Positions 18,878-28,503 of a DNA stretch of 64,000 bases are shown one piece after another. The stretch lies in assembly GCA_030019255.1 (NCBI GenBank), contig JASEFK010000008.1:43185-107184 (forward strand). The letters are read 5' to 3'. The DNA is from Actinomycetota bacterium (GTDB lineage Bacteria; Actinomycetota; Geothermincolia; Geothermincolales; RBG-13-55-18). Each line of letters opens with the position of its first letter. Position 1 is the stretch's first letter. Under the pieces are notes generated by a model. It was given only the letters and a program-made list of their open reading frames with translations, searched no databases and was not told the origin of the DNA. The position numbers and the translations under genes are program-made.

Positions 18878-21016
18878 ATGAACAGGGAAAGCTACCGCAT
18901 AAGGGCTACCCGCCCGCGGGCGGGGAGGAGGACACGCCCTGCGCTTCCCACGGCGTCGAGGGTCCTCCTGCTTGCGCTCCTTCTTCCGGCGCTCACCCTG
19001 GCACCGGTACCATCCGCCCGCGGGGAGAACCGCCCCCTGCCCCCCCGGGACGCCTGGGCCCGCGACCGTCCCGACGACGGCGGGCAGAAGGTCGACCTGG
19101 GCTGGTCGGAAAGCCCCTCGCCGGGTATCGCCTCCTACCGCGTGTACAGGTCGGAGAGCCCCGGCGGTCCCTTCCGGCTGGTGGGAGTGAGGTCCACCGA
19201 CGCCTTCGTCAACTACCTGGGCTACGTGGACACCGGGCTAACCGACGGGGTTACCTATTACTACCGGGTGACCGCGGTGAACCGGCAGGGAAGGGAGAGC
19301 GAACCCACCCCCGTGCTCTCAGCCGTACCCGAGGCTCAGGTCTTCCAGGCCGCCGTGACCATCCGGAAATCCATGGTCGTATCCCTGGCCGAACAGAGGC
19401 TGTACTGCCTGGAGAACGGGCGCGTGGTCTACGTGTTCCTGGTCTCCACGGGGACCGCCTCCAAGCCCACGCCGACGGGGAATTTCCGCATCCTCTACCA
19501 TGACTACGTTCACCCCATCCCTAAGTATCCCGGCACGGTCTGCTACTACTGGATGGGCTTCTACGAGGACTACGCCATCCACGCCTGGCCAGTGTACAAC
19601 GGGGTGCAGGGAGATTATTCCAGCCTGGGGCGCCCCGCCTCGAACGGTTGCGTGAGGCTGGACCCCCGACTGGCCCACATCCCCTATTACTGGGCCCCCG
19701 ACGGGACGCCCCTGTCCATCATCCCGGGTCGCTTCCAGCCGCCCCCTCCGCCCGTCCGGGGCGGCCATGTTGCGGCCAGCGTCGACAGTCCCTCCCAGGA
19801 GTGGTACTTCGCCGAGGGGTTCACCGGGGCGGGCTTCGACGAGTACATCCTCATCCTCAACCCCGGGGAGGAGGCCGCCCGGGTGGAACTGGACTTCATG
19901 CTCCCCGACGGGAGGGTGGAGGGGCGGGAGTACCTGGCCTCGCCCCACAGCCGGCTCACGGTGGGAGTGGATTCCATCCCCGGCCTGGAGAACACCGAGG
20001 TGTCGGCGCGGGTGACCTCCGACCGCCCGGTGGTGGCGGAGAGGGCCATGTACTTCGATTACCTGGGCAGGACGGGAGGACACGCCGCCGTTGGCTCACC
20101 CTCCCCGTCCACGCAGTGGTACTTCGCCGAGGGGTTCACCGGGGCGGGCTTCGACGAGTACATCCTCATCCTCAACCCCGGGGAGGAGGCCGCCCGGGTG
20201 GAACTGGACTTCATGCTCCCCGACGGGAGGGTGGAGGGGCGGGAGTACCTGGCCTCGCCCCACAGCCGGCTCACGGTGGGAGTGGATTCCATCCCCGGCC
20301 TGGAGAACACCGAGGTGTCGGCGCGGGTGACCTCCGACCGCCCGGTGGTGGCGGAGAGGGCCATGTACTTCGGGTATCCCTCCGGTGACGACGGCCATGC
20401 CTGCACCGGCGTTTCCGAGGCCTCCACGCAGTGGTACTTCGCCGAGGGGTTCACCGGGGCGGGCTTCGACGAGTACATCCTCATCCTCAACCCCGGGGAG
20501 GAGGCCGCCCGGGTGGAACTGGACTTCATGCTCCCCGACGGGAGGGTGGAGGGGCGGGAGTACCTGGCCTCGCCCCACAGCCGGCTCACGGTGGGAGTGG
20601 ATTCCATCCCCGGCCTGGAGAACACCGAGGTGTCGGCGCGGGTGACCTCCGACCGCCCGGTGGTGGCGGAGAGGGCCATGTACTTCGGGTACCCGGAATG
20701 CCCCGGCGGACACGCGGAGACGGGCAGGACGCAAGCTTCCTCCCGGCACTTCCTGGCGGAGGGTTACACCTCCCCCTTCTTCGAGACCTATCTCCTCTTC
20801 CAGAACCCCGGCGATTCCGCCGTCACCGCCGACGTTTCCTTCCTCAAGCCGGACGGCACGGAAATCCGCGAGGAAATCGCCCTCGGACCCCGCAGCCGGG
20901 GGACCCTCAAGGTTAACCAGATCCCCGGGTTGGAAGGGACGGAGTTCTCCGTGGTGGTGACGGCCGACGGCCCCATCCTCGTGGAGCGCTCCACCTATTT
21001 CAACTACCCGCGCTGA
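18878..21016 (+). CDS. Secreted L,D-transpeptidase with FN3 and four YFAEG repeat modules
   Basis: 712 residues. Signal peptide (SRVLLLALLLPALTLAPVPSARG, about 27-50). A fibronectin type III-like domain follows (about 60-150, PGIASYRVYRS to YYYRVTAVNRQGRESEP). A YkuD L,D-transpeptidase domain (about 160-285) has the catalytic motif SNGCVRLD and upstream AIHAWP His. The C-terminal half is four beta-type modules of about 105 residues beginning WYFAEGFTG; the first three are identical in sequence, the fourth (FLAEGYTSPFFETYLLFQNPG) is diverged. The enzyme class makes 3-3 cross-links in peptidoglycan or attaches proteins to it; the modules probably bind cell wall or matrix. Monocistronic. Confidence 0.88.
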   Translation: MNRESYRIRATRPRAGRRTRPALPTASRVLLLALLLPALTLAPVPSARGENRPLPPRDAWARDRPDDGGQKVDLGWSESPSPGIASYRVYRSESPGGPFRLVGVRSTDAFVNYLGYVDTGLTDGVTYYYRVTAVNRQGRESEPTPVLSAVPEAQVFQAAVTIRKSMVVSLAEQRLYCLENGRVVYVFLVSTGTASKPTPTGNFRILYHDYVHPIPKYPGTVCYYWMGFYEDYAIHAWPVYNGVQGDYSSLGRPASNGCVRLDPRLAHIPYYWAPDGTPLSIIPGRFQPPPPPVRGGHVAASVDSPSQEWYFAEGFTGAGFDEYILILNPGEEAARVELDFMLPDGRVEGREYLASPHSRLTVGVDSIPGLENTEVSARVTSDRPVVAERAMYFDYLGRTGGHAAVGSPSPSTQWYFAEGFTGAGFDEYILILNPGEEAARVELDFMLPDGRVEGREYLASPHSRLTVGVDSIPGLENTEVSARVTSDRPVVAERAMYFGYPSGDDGHACTGVSEASTQWYFAEGFTGAGFDEYILILNPGEEAARVELDFMLPDGRVEGREYLASPHSRLTVGVDSIPGLENTEVSARVTSDRPVVAERAMYFGYPECPGGHAETGRTQASSRHFLAEGYTSPFFETYLLFQNPGDSAVTADVSFLKPDGTEIREEIALGPRSRGTLKVNQIPGLEGTEFSVVVTADGPILVERSTYFNYPR
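19802..20687 (+). repeat. Three identical 256-bp coding repeats, period 315 bp
   Basis: Cores at 19802-20057, 20117-20372 and 20432-20687 are identical at every base as read, including synonymous positions. The 59-bp linkers between cores differ. A fourth module downstream is diverged. This indicates very recent duplication or gene conversion inside the transpeptidase gene. Confidence 0.9.
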
Positions 21017-21476
21017 AGTCCGACGGCTCAGCCCGGCCGGACCAGGCGCCGGAGCTGCCCAGCATGTGGCCAGGCCGCGTCTTATATGATATGAAGCGTA
21101 AAGCGGTGTGATCTCCGGACAGGACGTGACCGCTACCTTTACGCGCCGCCTCGACGGCGGACGAAGGCGAAGGGTCGGTGGGAGTAGAAGTATTTATGGG
21201 CCGGAGGGAAGGCTGCCCCGGCATCCTCATCCCGGGGGCAGGCGCGAGAGGAGGGGAACGGAAAACGACCCGAGCGGGTAGGGGACGGCGAGGCGTCGAC
21301 GCGGGCGCGGCACCCGGGATGAGTGGGTGAACGTGCGGCGAGAGGAGAGGTCCCCGCGCTGCGTTTCCCCTGTTCAAGCAAGGGATGAGGGACGGGAAAC
21401 GGGACGGGGACAGGTAAAGCATGACGAAGCGACAAGACGAGCAGGTACACGGCAGGAAGTGGTGGAGGTATAGGAG
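21017..21476. other. Intergenic region with long hairpin
   Basis: About 460 bp without a supported gene. GCGTAAAGCGGT at 21096-21107 pairs imperfectly with ACCGC..CTTTACGC at 21129-21144; there is no T-run, so it may be a factor-dependent terminator or an RNA structure. TATGAT at 21085 is a possible -10. Confidence 0.35.
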
Positions 21477-22244
21477 TTGATCTGCCCGGAATGCGGAACC
21501 TACCAGCCGGACAGGGCTAAGTTCTGCGGGTTGTGCGGCACGCCGCTTTCCCAGGACGGCCTGGTGGAAAGCTTCCTTCGCCAGGAGCCGGAGGAGGATA
21601 TCGTCCTGCCCCGGCACCGCAGCCCCTGGTTCTACCTGGCCGTCTTCCTGCTCCTGTCCGCCGCCCTTGCCGTCCTCGCCGGTGCCGTCTTCCTGGTCTA
21701 CCGGACGGTGAGCGGGAACCGCGAGGGAAGCGAGACGGCGGAGGAGACGCAGGAGAACACGGCCAGCTTTCACCACCCCGAGCTGGGCTTCGGTCTCACC
21801 TACCCGGAGGACTGGAACCTGGAACAGGGCTTTCCTGCCGGCGACGAGCTGGCCGCCCTGCGCGTGGTCCTGACTTCCAGGAAATTTATGGAAGTCAAGG
21901 TCCTGGTCCTGGATCCCGTGGTCACCGTGGGAGGCCTGGAGGGCATCCGCGAGTACTTGGAAGGGGAAGCGGAAGAGCAGGTGCGCTCCCTCGGCGGCAC
22001 CGTCCAGGATACGGAGGCCGAGCTCTTCACCTATACCCGGGCCGGGGACATGCCCGCCTTTTACCTGGAGTTCGAGGCTAATCTCCTGGGGGAAAGGACG
22101 GCCTTCATCCTCTGCTACGTGGTGGGCGGGAATTACTGTTTCCGCTTCGAGGGTCGCGCGCCCTACGACGAGTACCGGTCCGTGCGCCCCCTCTTCTGGT
22201 CGATCATCGACTCCGTGTACGAGAACGCGGAGGCGCAACGGTAA
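21477..22244 (+). CDS. Zinc-ribbon single-pass membrane protein, unknown function
   Basis: 255 residues from TTG 21477 with GGAGG at 21464-21468. An N-terminal zinc ribbon (CPECGTYQPDRAKFCGLCG, two CxxC pairs) precedes a transmembrane helix (YLAVFLLLSAALAVLAGAVFLVY, about 52-75) and an extracytoplasmic domain of about 160 residues (FHHPELGFGLTYPEDWNLEQG) that resembles the PsbP/DUF1795-like fold found in many surface proteins. The zinc ribbon is probably cytoplasmic. Function unknown. Confidence 0.8.
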   Translation: MICPECGTYQPDRAKFCGLCGTPLSQDGLVESFLRQEPEEDIVLPRHRSPWFYLAVFLLLSAALAVLAGAVFLVYRTVSGNREGSETAEETQENTASFHHPELGFGLTYPEDWNLEQGFPAGDELAALRVVLTSRKFMEVKVLVLDPVVTVGGLEGIREYLEGEAEEQVRSLGGTVQDTEAELFTYTRAGDMPAFYLEFEANLLGERTAFILCYVVGGNYCFRFEGRAPYDEYRSVRPLFWSIIDSVYENAEAQR

Positions 22245-22456
22245 GGCCGGGGCGGCCGGGTTCCACGCCCGCGGCGCCGGGGGCTCGCGGCGAGGGGCGC
22301 CTCCACCGGAGGAAGCGAGGGGTGGGATGCGCGGACCTCTGGCCGCCCCGCGTGATACAGAAGGGCAAGGGATCGGTGGTTCCGGCCGGGGATCCCGGCA
22401 AACGGGAGGTACCGTGACGGCAACATGGTAACATATTCCATGAGGAGGTGAGCCCG

Positions 22457-23407
22457 GTGCGCATCCTGGTAACGGGAGGAGCCGGCTTCATAGGTTCCAA
22501 CCTGGTGGACGCCCTCCTTCGGGACGGACATACGGTGACCGTAGTGGATAATCTTTCCACCGGGAAGTTCGAGAACCTGTATAACGTTAAGGAAGCGGCA
22601 CGGGAAAACCGCTTCGCCTTCTTCCACACCGACATCCGCGACGATTCCCTGCTGGCGGCCTTCCGGAACCGCGAACAGGAGGTGGTCATCCACCTCGCCG
22701 CCCAGCCGGACGTGAGGGTCTCGGTGAGGAACCCGGTTATGGACGCGGAGGTCAACGTGCTGGGGACCATCAACGTGCTCCAGCTGGCGGTGAAGAACGG
22801 CGTGAGGCGGTTCATCAACACCAGCTCCGGTGGTTGCGTGTACGGGGAACCCGAGTCGCTGCCCGTCTCCGAGGACGCGCCGCGGCACCCCGACTCTCCC
22901 TACGGGGTGAGCAAGAACGTGGCCGAGGAATACCTGCGTTATTACCAGCGCGCCCACGGGCTCTCCTATTGCACCCTGGCCCCGGCCAACGTCTACGGGC
23001 CACGCCAGAATCCTTTCGGTGAGGCCGGCGTGGTGGCCATCTTCATTGGCCGCATGCTGGCCGGCGAGGCGCCGGTCATTTACGGCGACGGGGAACAGAC
23101 CCGGGATTTCGTCTTCGTGGAGGACGTGGTGGAGGCCTACCGGGCGGCGCTGACCAGGGGGGACGGCGAGTTCATCAACCTGGGAACCGGGGTGGAGACC
23201 TCGGTCAACCAGCTCTACCGCATGCTGGCGGACATCCTGGACTTCGAGGGGGAACCGGAATACGCGCCCCCGCGCCAGGGGGAGCTTTCCCGCATCGCCC
23301 TCAAGGCGGAGAAGGCCGGCGAGCTCCTGGGGTGGAAGCCCCGTACACCTCTTTCCGAGGGACTGGCCCGCACCGTGGAGTGGTACCGCCAAAACCTACG
23401 GAGGTAG
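22457..23407 (+). CDS. NAD-dependent epimerase/dehydratase (UDP-glucose 4-epimerase-like)
   Basis: 316 residues from GTG 22457, with GAGGAGG eight bases upstream; the in-frame GTG at 22448 is too close to that site. Extended SDR: ILVTGGAGFIGSNL nucleotide-binding loop, NTSSGGCVYGEP with the catalytic Ser region, YGVSK catalytic Tyr and Lys, LAPANVYGPRQ, and RDFVFVEDVVEA. Converts a nucleotide sugar, most likely UDP-glucose or UDP-GlcNAc to the galacto form; substrate not decided by sequence. Directly followed by a CpsB-like gene, which suggests surface polysaccharide synthesis. Confidence 0.9.
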   Translation: MRILVTGGAGFIGSNLVDALLRDGHTVTVVDNLSTGKFENLYNVKEAARENRFAFFHTDIRDDSLLAAFRNREQEVVIHLAAQPDVRVSVRNPVMDAEVNVLGTINVLQLAVKNGVRRFINTSSGGCVYGEPESLPVSEDAPRHPDSPYGVSKNVAEEYLRYYQRAHGLSYCTLAPANVYGPRQNPFGEAGVVAIFIGRMLAGEAPVIYGDGEQTRDFVFVEDVVEAYRAALTRGDGEFINLGTGVETSVNQLYRMLADILDFEGEPEYAPPRQGELSRIALKAEKAGELLGWKPRTPLSEGLARTVEWYRQNLRR

Positions 23408-23410
23408 GGC

Positions 23411-24203
23411 TTGGCCTTCATTGACCTCCACTGCCACATCCTGCCGGGCCTGGACGACGGCGCAGCTGAAGAGGAAGAATTCCTGGCCATGGCCCGGGTG
23501 GCCCTGGAGGGAGGCACGGGGATCATGGTGGCCACTCCCCACTGGGACCTGGAGGAGAGGTCCACGCCATGGGATTTAATCCCTCCCCTGGTGGAGAAGT
23601 ACAGGAAGAAACTGGAACTCGAGGGGCTGGGCCTGGAGCTGCTCCCCGGGGCGGAGATACGCCTGAACGCGGGGCTCTACCGCCTCGCCGGGGGGAGGCG
23701 GCAAAAAGGCTGCCCTGGCCGGAAACGGCAGGTCTCTCCTGGTCGATTTACCTCTCATGGACGTTCCCGTGGGCGCGGAGGAAACCATCTTCCGGCTCCA
23801 GCTTCACGGCTGCACACCCATCCTGGCCCACCCGGAACGCAACCGCCGCCTGGCGGACGACCTGGCCCTGCTGCGGGACTTGGTGGACAGGGGAGTGGAA
23901 CTGCAGGTGAATTCGGGCTCCCTCCTGGGAACCTACGGGCGCACCGCCCGGCGCGTGGCAACCGCTCTTTTGCGTGAGGGCCTGGCCAGGCTGATGGCCT
24001 CCGACGCCCACCGGGCCGTGGAAAGGCATCCCGACCTTTCCGAGGCCTGGAAGAAGGTCCGGGGGCTGCTGGGGGAGGGGGCGGCAGACGTCCTGCTTCG
24101 GGAAAACCCACGGGCGGTGCTGTACGGAGAGGTCCTGCAACCCCTTCCCCTTCCGGGCTCCACCCGGCGCAGCCTAGTACGCAGGCGACGGTCCGGTGGA
24201 TAG
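23411..24203 (+). pseudogene. CpsB/YwqE-type PHP phosphatase, frameshifted
   Basis: The first ~95 codons from TTG 23411 encode a PHP N-terminus (DLHCHILPGLDDGA, VATPHW, GAEIRLN). The frame is then lost; the family sequence resumes in the +1 frame (LLVDLPLMDVPVGAEETIF, PILAHPERN, MASDAH) up to 24203. The switch lies at the G6 run 23690-23695: with five G the reading continues LAGGGGKKAALAGNG without a break. It may be a real frameshift, phase variation or a sequencing error. Family members are Mn-dependent tyrosine phosphatases controlling capsule assembly kinases. It starts 4 bp after the epimerase gene, behind GGAGG. Confidence 0.85.
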
Positions 24204-24477
24204 GATAACGCTTAAGGTGGCCACGGAGGACATCCCCCGCGCCTTGCCTCGCCCCGTGAGGGCCATCTTCATCCATGCCCCCAGCTCCCGGGGCTCGAAC
24301 TTCCCCCTGCAAGAGCACTTCCAACCCCGGAGGCGTTGCGCCGGCGGGCGTCGATATATACCATCAGGGAAAAATCGAGGTTGACGGACTCCAGGCCCGT
24401 AGTTCCCGCCCCGCTCCCTCGTGGAGGTGATCCCGGGCCACGGGCACTGCTCAGAGTCGGAACGACGGAGGAGGGAC

Positions 24478-25251
24478 ATGGAATCCACCTGGACGAGAGA
24501 TTTCCGGAACGACCCCCGCCACAGCGGGATATTCCTGGACTTCGACGGGACCATAAGCGACATCGCTCCCTCCCCCGGCGGCGCCGTCCTCCATCCCCGG
24601 GCGGCCGAGCTCCTCCCCAGGCTGGCCAGGCACTACCCCCTGTGCATTCTCTCCGGCAGGCGGGCCGCCGACGTGGCCTCCCTGGTGGGAATGCCCCATG
24701 TCCACTACGTGGGAATCCACGGCATGGAGTGGCTGGAGGGAGACGAGCCGCGCCTGGATTCGGAAATACTGCCCTACCTTCCGATCCTGGACCGAGCCCG
24801 CGGGGAGATCCGGGAGGTCCTGCCCGGGCTGCCCGGGGTGACCCTGGAGGATAAGGTGGCCTCCCTCACCCTGCATTTCCGGGAAGCCCCCCGGAGCGAG
24901 GAACAAGCGGTGCGCCTGGCCGAGGGGCTGGCCCTCAGACTGGGGTTGCGGGTGAGGCGGGGGCGCAGGTCGGTGGAGATACGGCCGCCGGTGGAGATCG
25001 ACAAGGGCACGGTGATCATCCGGCTGGCCCGGGGCTGGAAGTTGCGCCGCGGCCTCTTCGCCGGCGACGACCTGACGGACGTGGACGGTTTCCGGGGCCT
25101 GCGCCACCTGATGCGGGAGGGTGGCTTCGAGGGGGTGGCTGTGGCCGTCCTTTCCGAAGAGACGCCGGTGGAGTTGGAGGCGGTGGCCGATCTGACCGTG
25201 CAGGGACCCGAGGGACTGCTCGACCTCCTCACGGAGCTCGTAGTGGATTGA
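24478..25251 (+). CDS. otsB: Trehalose-6-phosphate phosphatase-like HAD enzyme
   Basis: 257 residues from ATG 24478 with GGAGGAGGG immediately upstream. HAD motif I GIFLDFDGTISDI with the nucleophile Asp, motif II LCILSGR, YVGIHGMEW typical of OtsB, EIRPPVEIDKG with motif III Lys, and motif IV FAGDDLTDVDGF. Removes phosphate from trehalose 6-phosphate or a related disaccharide phosphate. Two other trehalose-type genes lie within 5 kb (TreT-like and GT20). Confidence 0.88.
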   Translation: MESTWTRDFRNDPRHSGIFLDFDGTISDIAPSPGGAVLHPRAAELLPRLARHYPLCILSGRRAADVASLVGMPHVHYVGIHGMEWLEGDEPRLDSEILPYLPILDRARGEIREVLPGLPGVTLEDKVASLTLHFREAPRSEEQAVRLAEGLALRLGLRVRRGRRSVEIRPPVEIDKGTVIIRLARGWKLRRGLFAGDDLTDVDGFRGLRHLMREGGFEGVAVAVLSEETPVELEAVADLTVQGPEGLLDLLTELVVD

Positions 25252-25278
25252 GGACGCGATCCCGGCCCGGCCGTCGAG

Positions 25279-26007
25279 TTACCAGGTGAGCTCCATGGCG
25301 TCCTTGGGGTTTTCCGTCTCGATGATCTCCGCGATGCGCCCGCTGTGCAGGCGTATCGTCCGGTGGGACATCTCCGCGATGGCCGAGTTGTGGGTCACCA
25401 GGATGATGGTCTGCCCCTTCTCCCGGTTGATCTCCTGCATGACGCGCAGCACGTTCTTCCCCGTCTCGTAATCCAGTTCCCCGGTGGGCTCGTCGCAGAG
25501 GAGGATGGGCGGATCCTTGACCATGGCCCTGGCAATGGCCACCCTTTGCTGTTCCCCTCCCGAAAGCTGGCTGGGGAAATGGTTGGTACGCTCTCCCAGC
25601 CCCACCATCTCCAGGGCCTTCCTGGCCTTGTCCCTGGTGTTGTCCGAGACCAGCTCCAGGGCGAACTCCACGTTCTCCAGGGCGGTCAGGGTGGGGATGA
25701 GGTTGAAGAACTGGAAGATGAAACCTATCTGGGTACGCCGGTAGTCGGTGAGGCTCTTCACGTCCAGCCCGGAGATGTCCCGACCGTTGACCACCAGGCG
25801 CCCGCTGCTCACCGTGTCCATACCCCCGATGAGGTTGAGGAGGGTGGTCTTCCCGGAACCGCTGGGGCCCAGGATGACCACGAATTCCCCCTCCCGGATG
25901 ACCAGGTCCACGTCCTGGAGGGCCCTTACCTCCGTCTCCCCCAGGGAGTAGACCTTGTTCACCTTCTCGAAGACGATGATCTCCCTGCCGTTCATTCCCG
26001 AATACAA
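25279..26007 (-). CDS. ABC transporter ATP-binding protein (LolD/MacB type), orphan
   Basis: 242 residues from TTG 26007, which has AGAGGGG six bases upstream; ATG 25995 is an alternative. Walker [11 protein letters not shown]-loop [16 protein letters not shown], signature [16 protein letters not shown], Walker [13 protein letters not shown] and switch His VTHN are all intact. Belongs to the MacB/LolD/FtsE-like class that drives extracellular-loop permeases. No permease gene is adjacent, so its partner is elsewhere. Confidence 0.9.
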   Translation of the reverse strand: MYSGMNGREIIVFEKVNKVYSLGETEVRALQDVDLVIREGEFVVILGPSGSGKTTLLNLIGGMDTVSSGRLVVNGRDISGLDVKSLTDYRRTQIGFIFQFFNLIPTLTALENVEFALELVSDNTRDKARKALEMVGLGERTNHFPSQLSGGEQQRVAIARAMVKDPPILLCDEPTGELDYETGKNVLRVMQEINREKGQTIILVTHNSAIAEMSHRTIRLHSGRIAEIIETENPKDAMELTW

Positions 26008-26278
26008 CGCCGCCCCTCTTCCCGCCTCACCGGCTTTCCTCCACCCGGCATAAACCGGCCGCCGTCCGGTCCTTCCCTCCGTCCTTCTTCCCTCCGTCCT
26101 TCTTCCCGCCTATCGCGCGTCCGCTTCCAACTCTTCCCATTACCCGTCTTCCGGACGTGTCTTGAGCGGCCGGACCCCGCTTCCCGCCGACCTCATGTTC
26201 ACCCGTGCCGCTCCCCGCCCACCGACTTGCCTCCTTCCGCCGTCCTTCCCCCGGTATATATCGGCCTCTTAGCCCCCG
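26008..26278. other. Intergenic region with short tandem repeat
   Basis: About 270 bp. A pyrimidine-rich tract near 26072-26108 repeats TCCCTCCGTCCTTCT twice with a third degenerate copy (GCCGTCCTTCCC near 26240). No gene seen. Confidence 0.4.
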
Positions 26279-27523
26279 TCATGAGGTCAGACGGCGGAAA
26301 AGCCTCAGGTAGTCCAGGAGGTGCCGGGTGCACAGGAAATTCCGCCTCACCTTCTCGTGGCCCGCGTCGCCCATGCGCCGGGCGGTATCGGGGTTCTCCA
26401 GGAGAAGGCAGACCTTCTCCGCCGCCTCCTCGATGCGGTCCACCAGGAAACCGTTCACCCCGTCCTCCACCTGGAGCAGGATGCCCCCCACGCGTCCGGC
26501 TACCACCGGCTTCCGCTTCCACATGGCCTCGGTAACCGTCAGCCCGAAGCCCTCCCGCAGGGACTTCTGGAGCACCACGGTGGCCATGGCCTGGAAGGCG
26601 CTCACCTCCACGTTCCCCACCCCCTGCTGGTTGGAGAGGAGGAAGATGTCCGGGTCCCCGGCGCTGTACTCGAAGGTCTTCTGGTAATAGTGCCACCCCT
26701 CCGGGTCATCGTCGGCCATGGAGGCCAGGTAGACCAGCTGCACGTCGGGATGCCTCCTCTTGACCTCGCGGTAGCAGTCCACCAGCCCGAGGGGGTCCTT
26801 CCAGGGGTCGAAGCGTGACACCTGGAGCATGATGGGTCGGTTCTCGTCCACCCCGTAGCGCCGCGCGATATCCGACTGCACCCGCTTCTCCGGGATGATG
26901 TTCTTGGCGCTGAGAGGGTCTATGGAGGGCATGATGAAGGCCACGTGGGGCACAGCCAAGGGAGACTTCACGTAATCCTTCATGGTGAAGACGGCGGCGT
27001 CGTAACGGTCGATGTAGGCCTTGAGGAAGCTCCAGGCATCCTCCCGGGCGAAGGTGGAGTCGATGTGGCACCTCCATATCCACCTGGCCTTGCGGTAAAC
27101 GGTGCCCTCCAGGGCGGCGATCATGGCGCAGGGCTGAGGGTCGTGCACGATGACGAAATCGTATTCCCCCTCGAAGCGGGAGGCGTTCTCCTCGCACACG
27201 GATAGGTATTTTATCTTCATCTCATCGGTGATGGGTATCTCCATCCCCTGCAGGGCGTTATGGAACAACTTGGTAATGGTGAAGAAATCCTGGTCCCCGT
27301 GGATGAGACGCCATTCCGCGTCGAGCCCCACGCTCTCCATCAGGGGCACCAGGGTGTAGAGCATCTCCGCCACCCCTCCCCCGTGGGCCGTGCTGTTGAT
27401 GTGCACCACCCTCGCCCCCTTCAGGGAACGGGCCAGCGTCCGGATCTCGTCCAGCACCTCCTGGTCGGCGAGGCCTCGGTACTGCTCTATGTGGCGGGGC
27501 TGCACGGGTACCCTGGGCAGCAT
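26279..27523 (-). CDS. treT: Trehalose synthase-type GT4 glycosyltransferase (TreT-like)
   Basis: 414 residues, normal length. ARVVHINSTAHGGGVAEML at residues ~35-55 is the donor/acceptor loop of TreT, and FVIVHDPQPCAMI, WIWRCHIDS, IMLQVSRFDPWKDP and LREGFGLTVTEAMWKRKPVV are GT4 motifs. TreT joins glucose from NDP-glucose directly to glucose, making trehalose (the reaction is reversible in some organisms). AAGGAGGAGG precedes the ATG. Together with otsB and a GT20 gene this gives two potential trehalose routes. Confidence 0.88.
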   Translation of the reverse strand: MLPRVPVQPRHIEQYRGLADQEVLDEIRTLARSLKGARVVHINSTAHGGGVAEMLYTLVPLMESVGLDAEWRLIHGDQDFFTITKLFHNALQGMEIPITDEMKIKYLSVCEENASRFEGEYDFVIVHDPQPCAMIAALEGTVYRKARWIWRCHIDSTFAREDAWSFLKAYIDRYDAAVFTMKDYVKSPLAVPHVAFIMPSIDPLSAKNIIPEKRVQSDIARRYGVDENRPIMLQVSRFDPWKDPLGLVDCYREVKRRHPDVQLVYLASMADDDPEGWHYYQKTFEYSAGDPDIFLLSNQQGVGNVEVSAFQAMATVVLQKSLREGFGLTVTEAMWKRKPVVAGRVGGILLQVEDGVNGFLVDRIEEAAEKVCLLLENPDTARRMGDAGHEKVRRNFLCTRHLLDYLRLFRRLTS

Positions 27524-27868
27524 CTCCTCCTCCTTTGAACCCTCGCGTTCGGTCGCGGCAGCGCCCCTCCACCAGCGCTGCGACCTCGGACCTGAAAACG
27601 CCTGGCCTCCGAAAAATCCCTTCCGGAAAACAAGTGTAATTGTATACCAACCGTGGCTTTATCACCCCAGCCCGCGCCGGGGACGCACTCGACGCGCAGC
27701 GCCTTTGCCGCTCTCGCCGGAAGCTTCCCGCCGCGGCAGCAGCGCCGCCCCGCATCGCCTCCGGGTACGGCATGCAAAACCTACGGCCCTGCCCGCACAT
27801 GTGTTAGATTCATAGGTGCACGCCTTCGGTCCGCAGGAACGGGAAAACGAGAGGGAGGCGATGAGGAC
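27524..27868. other. Divergent intergenic region, treT / nitroreductase
   Basis: About 345 bp. An AT-richer stretch around 27615-27650 (GTGTAATTGTATACC) is the likely minus-strand promoter zone and one around 27800-27815 the plus-strand zone, but neither yields a clear -35/-10 pair. Confidence 0.35.
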
Positions 27869-28384
27869 ATGGTGATGAGGGTCTTCGAGGAGAGGAGGAG
27901 CATCCGCAGGTACGGCGACCGCCCGGTGGAGGAGGAAAAACTGCAGGCCGTCCTGGAAGCCGCGCGCCTGGCCCCCTCCTGGGCCAACATGCAGTGCTGG
28001 ACCTACATCGTGGTCCGCGCCGGGGCTACCCGGGAGGCCATCTCCGCCACCCTAGAGAAGAACCCCGCCCAGAAGGCGGTAGCCACGGCCCCGGTGCTCA
28101 TCGTGGCCTGCGCCGACCCGGAAAAATCCGGAAAAGTCAAGGATCAGCACTATTACCTGGTGGACATCGGCATAAGCCTGGAACACCTCTGCCTGGAGGC
28201 CTGCAACCAAGGCCTGGGGACCTGCTGGATAGGGTGGTTCGACGAGGACCGGGTACGTTCAATACTGGGCGTCCCGGAGAACATACGCATCGTGGCCATG
28301 ACCCCCCTCGGGTACCCGGCCGTCTACCCGGAGGCCCGGGGCCGCAAGCCCCTGAAGGAGATGGTACGCTACGAGAGGTGGTGA
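27869..28384 (+). CDS. Nitroreductase family protein (FMN)
   Basis: 171 residues from ATG 27869; the reading frame is open further upstream but the family N-terminus begins RVFEERRSIRRYGDRPVEEE. FMN contacts are suggested by RRSIRRY, ARLAPSWANMQCW and the C-terminal GYPAVYPEARGRK. HLCLEACNQGLGTCWIGWF is the central helix motif. Short members of this family reduce varied substrates with NAD(P)H; the substrate cannot be read from sequence. Monocistronic. Confidence 0.88.
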   Translation: MVMRVFEERRSIRRYGDRPVEEEKLQAVLEAARLAPSWANMQCWTYIVVRAGATREAISATLEKNPAQKAVATAPVLIVACADPEKSGKVKDQHYYLVDIGISLEHLCLEACNQGLGTCWIGWFDEDRVRSILGVPENIRIVAMTPLGYPAVYPEARGRKPLKEMVRYERW

Positions 28385-28414
28385 CGATCGAGCCGCCGGT
28401 GCAAACCGGGCCGT

Positions 28415-28446
28415 TTGACGGCGCGGAGGATAGCTTTCCATATAAT
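28415..28446 (+). promoter_or_regulatory. Candidate promoter of the GT20 gene
   Basis: TTGACG (28415-28420) and a perfect TATAAT (28441-28446) with a long 20-bp spacer. A second -10-like TATACT lies at 28480-28485, too close to the ribosome site to be the main start. Confidence 0.4.
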
Positions 28447-28503
28447 GTCAATTCATTATAAAGGCGGCCGGGATGCTGTTATACTTTAGGCAGGGAGGTC
28501 GCC

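Noticed and set aside
26072-26108. Short tandem repeats considered as a CRISPR remnant
   Set aside because: Units are about 15-18 bp, directly adjacent with no spacers, and no cas genes are in the window.
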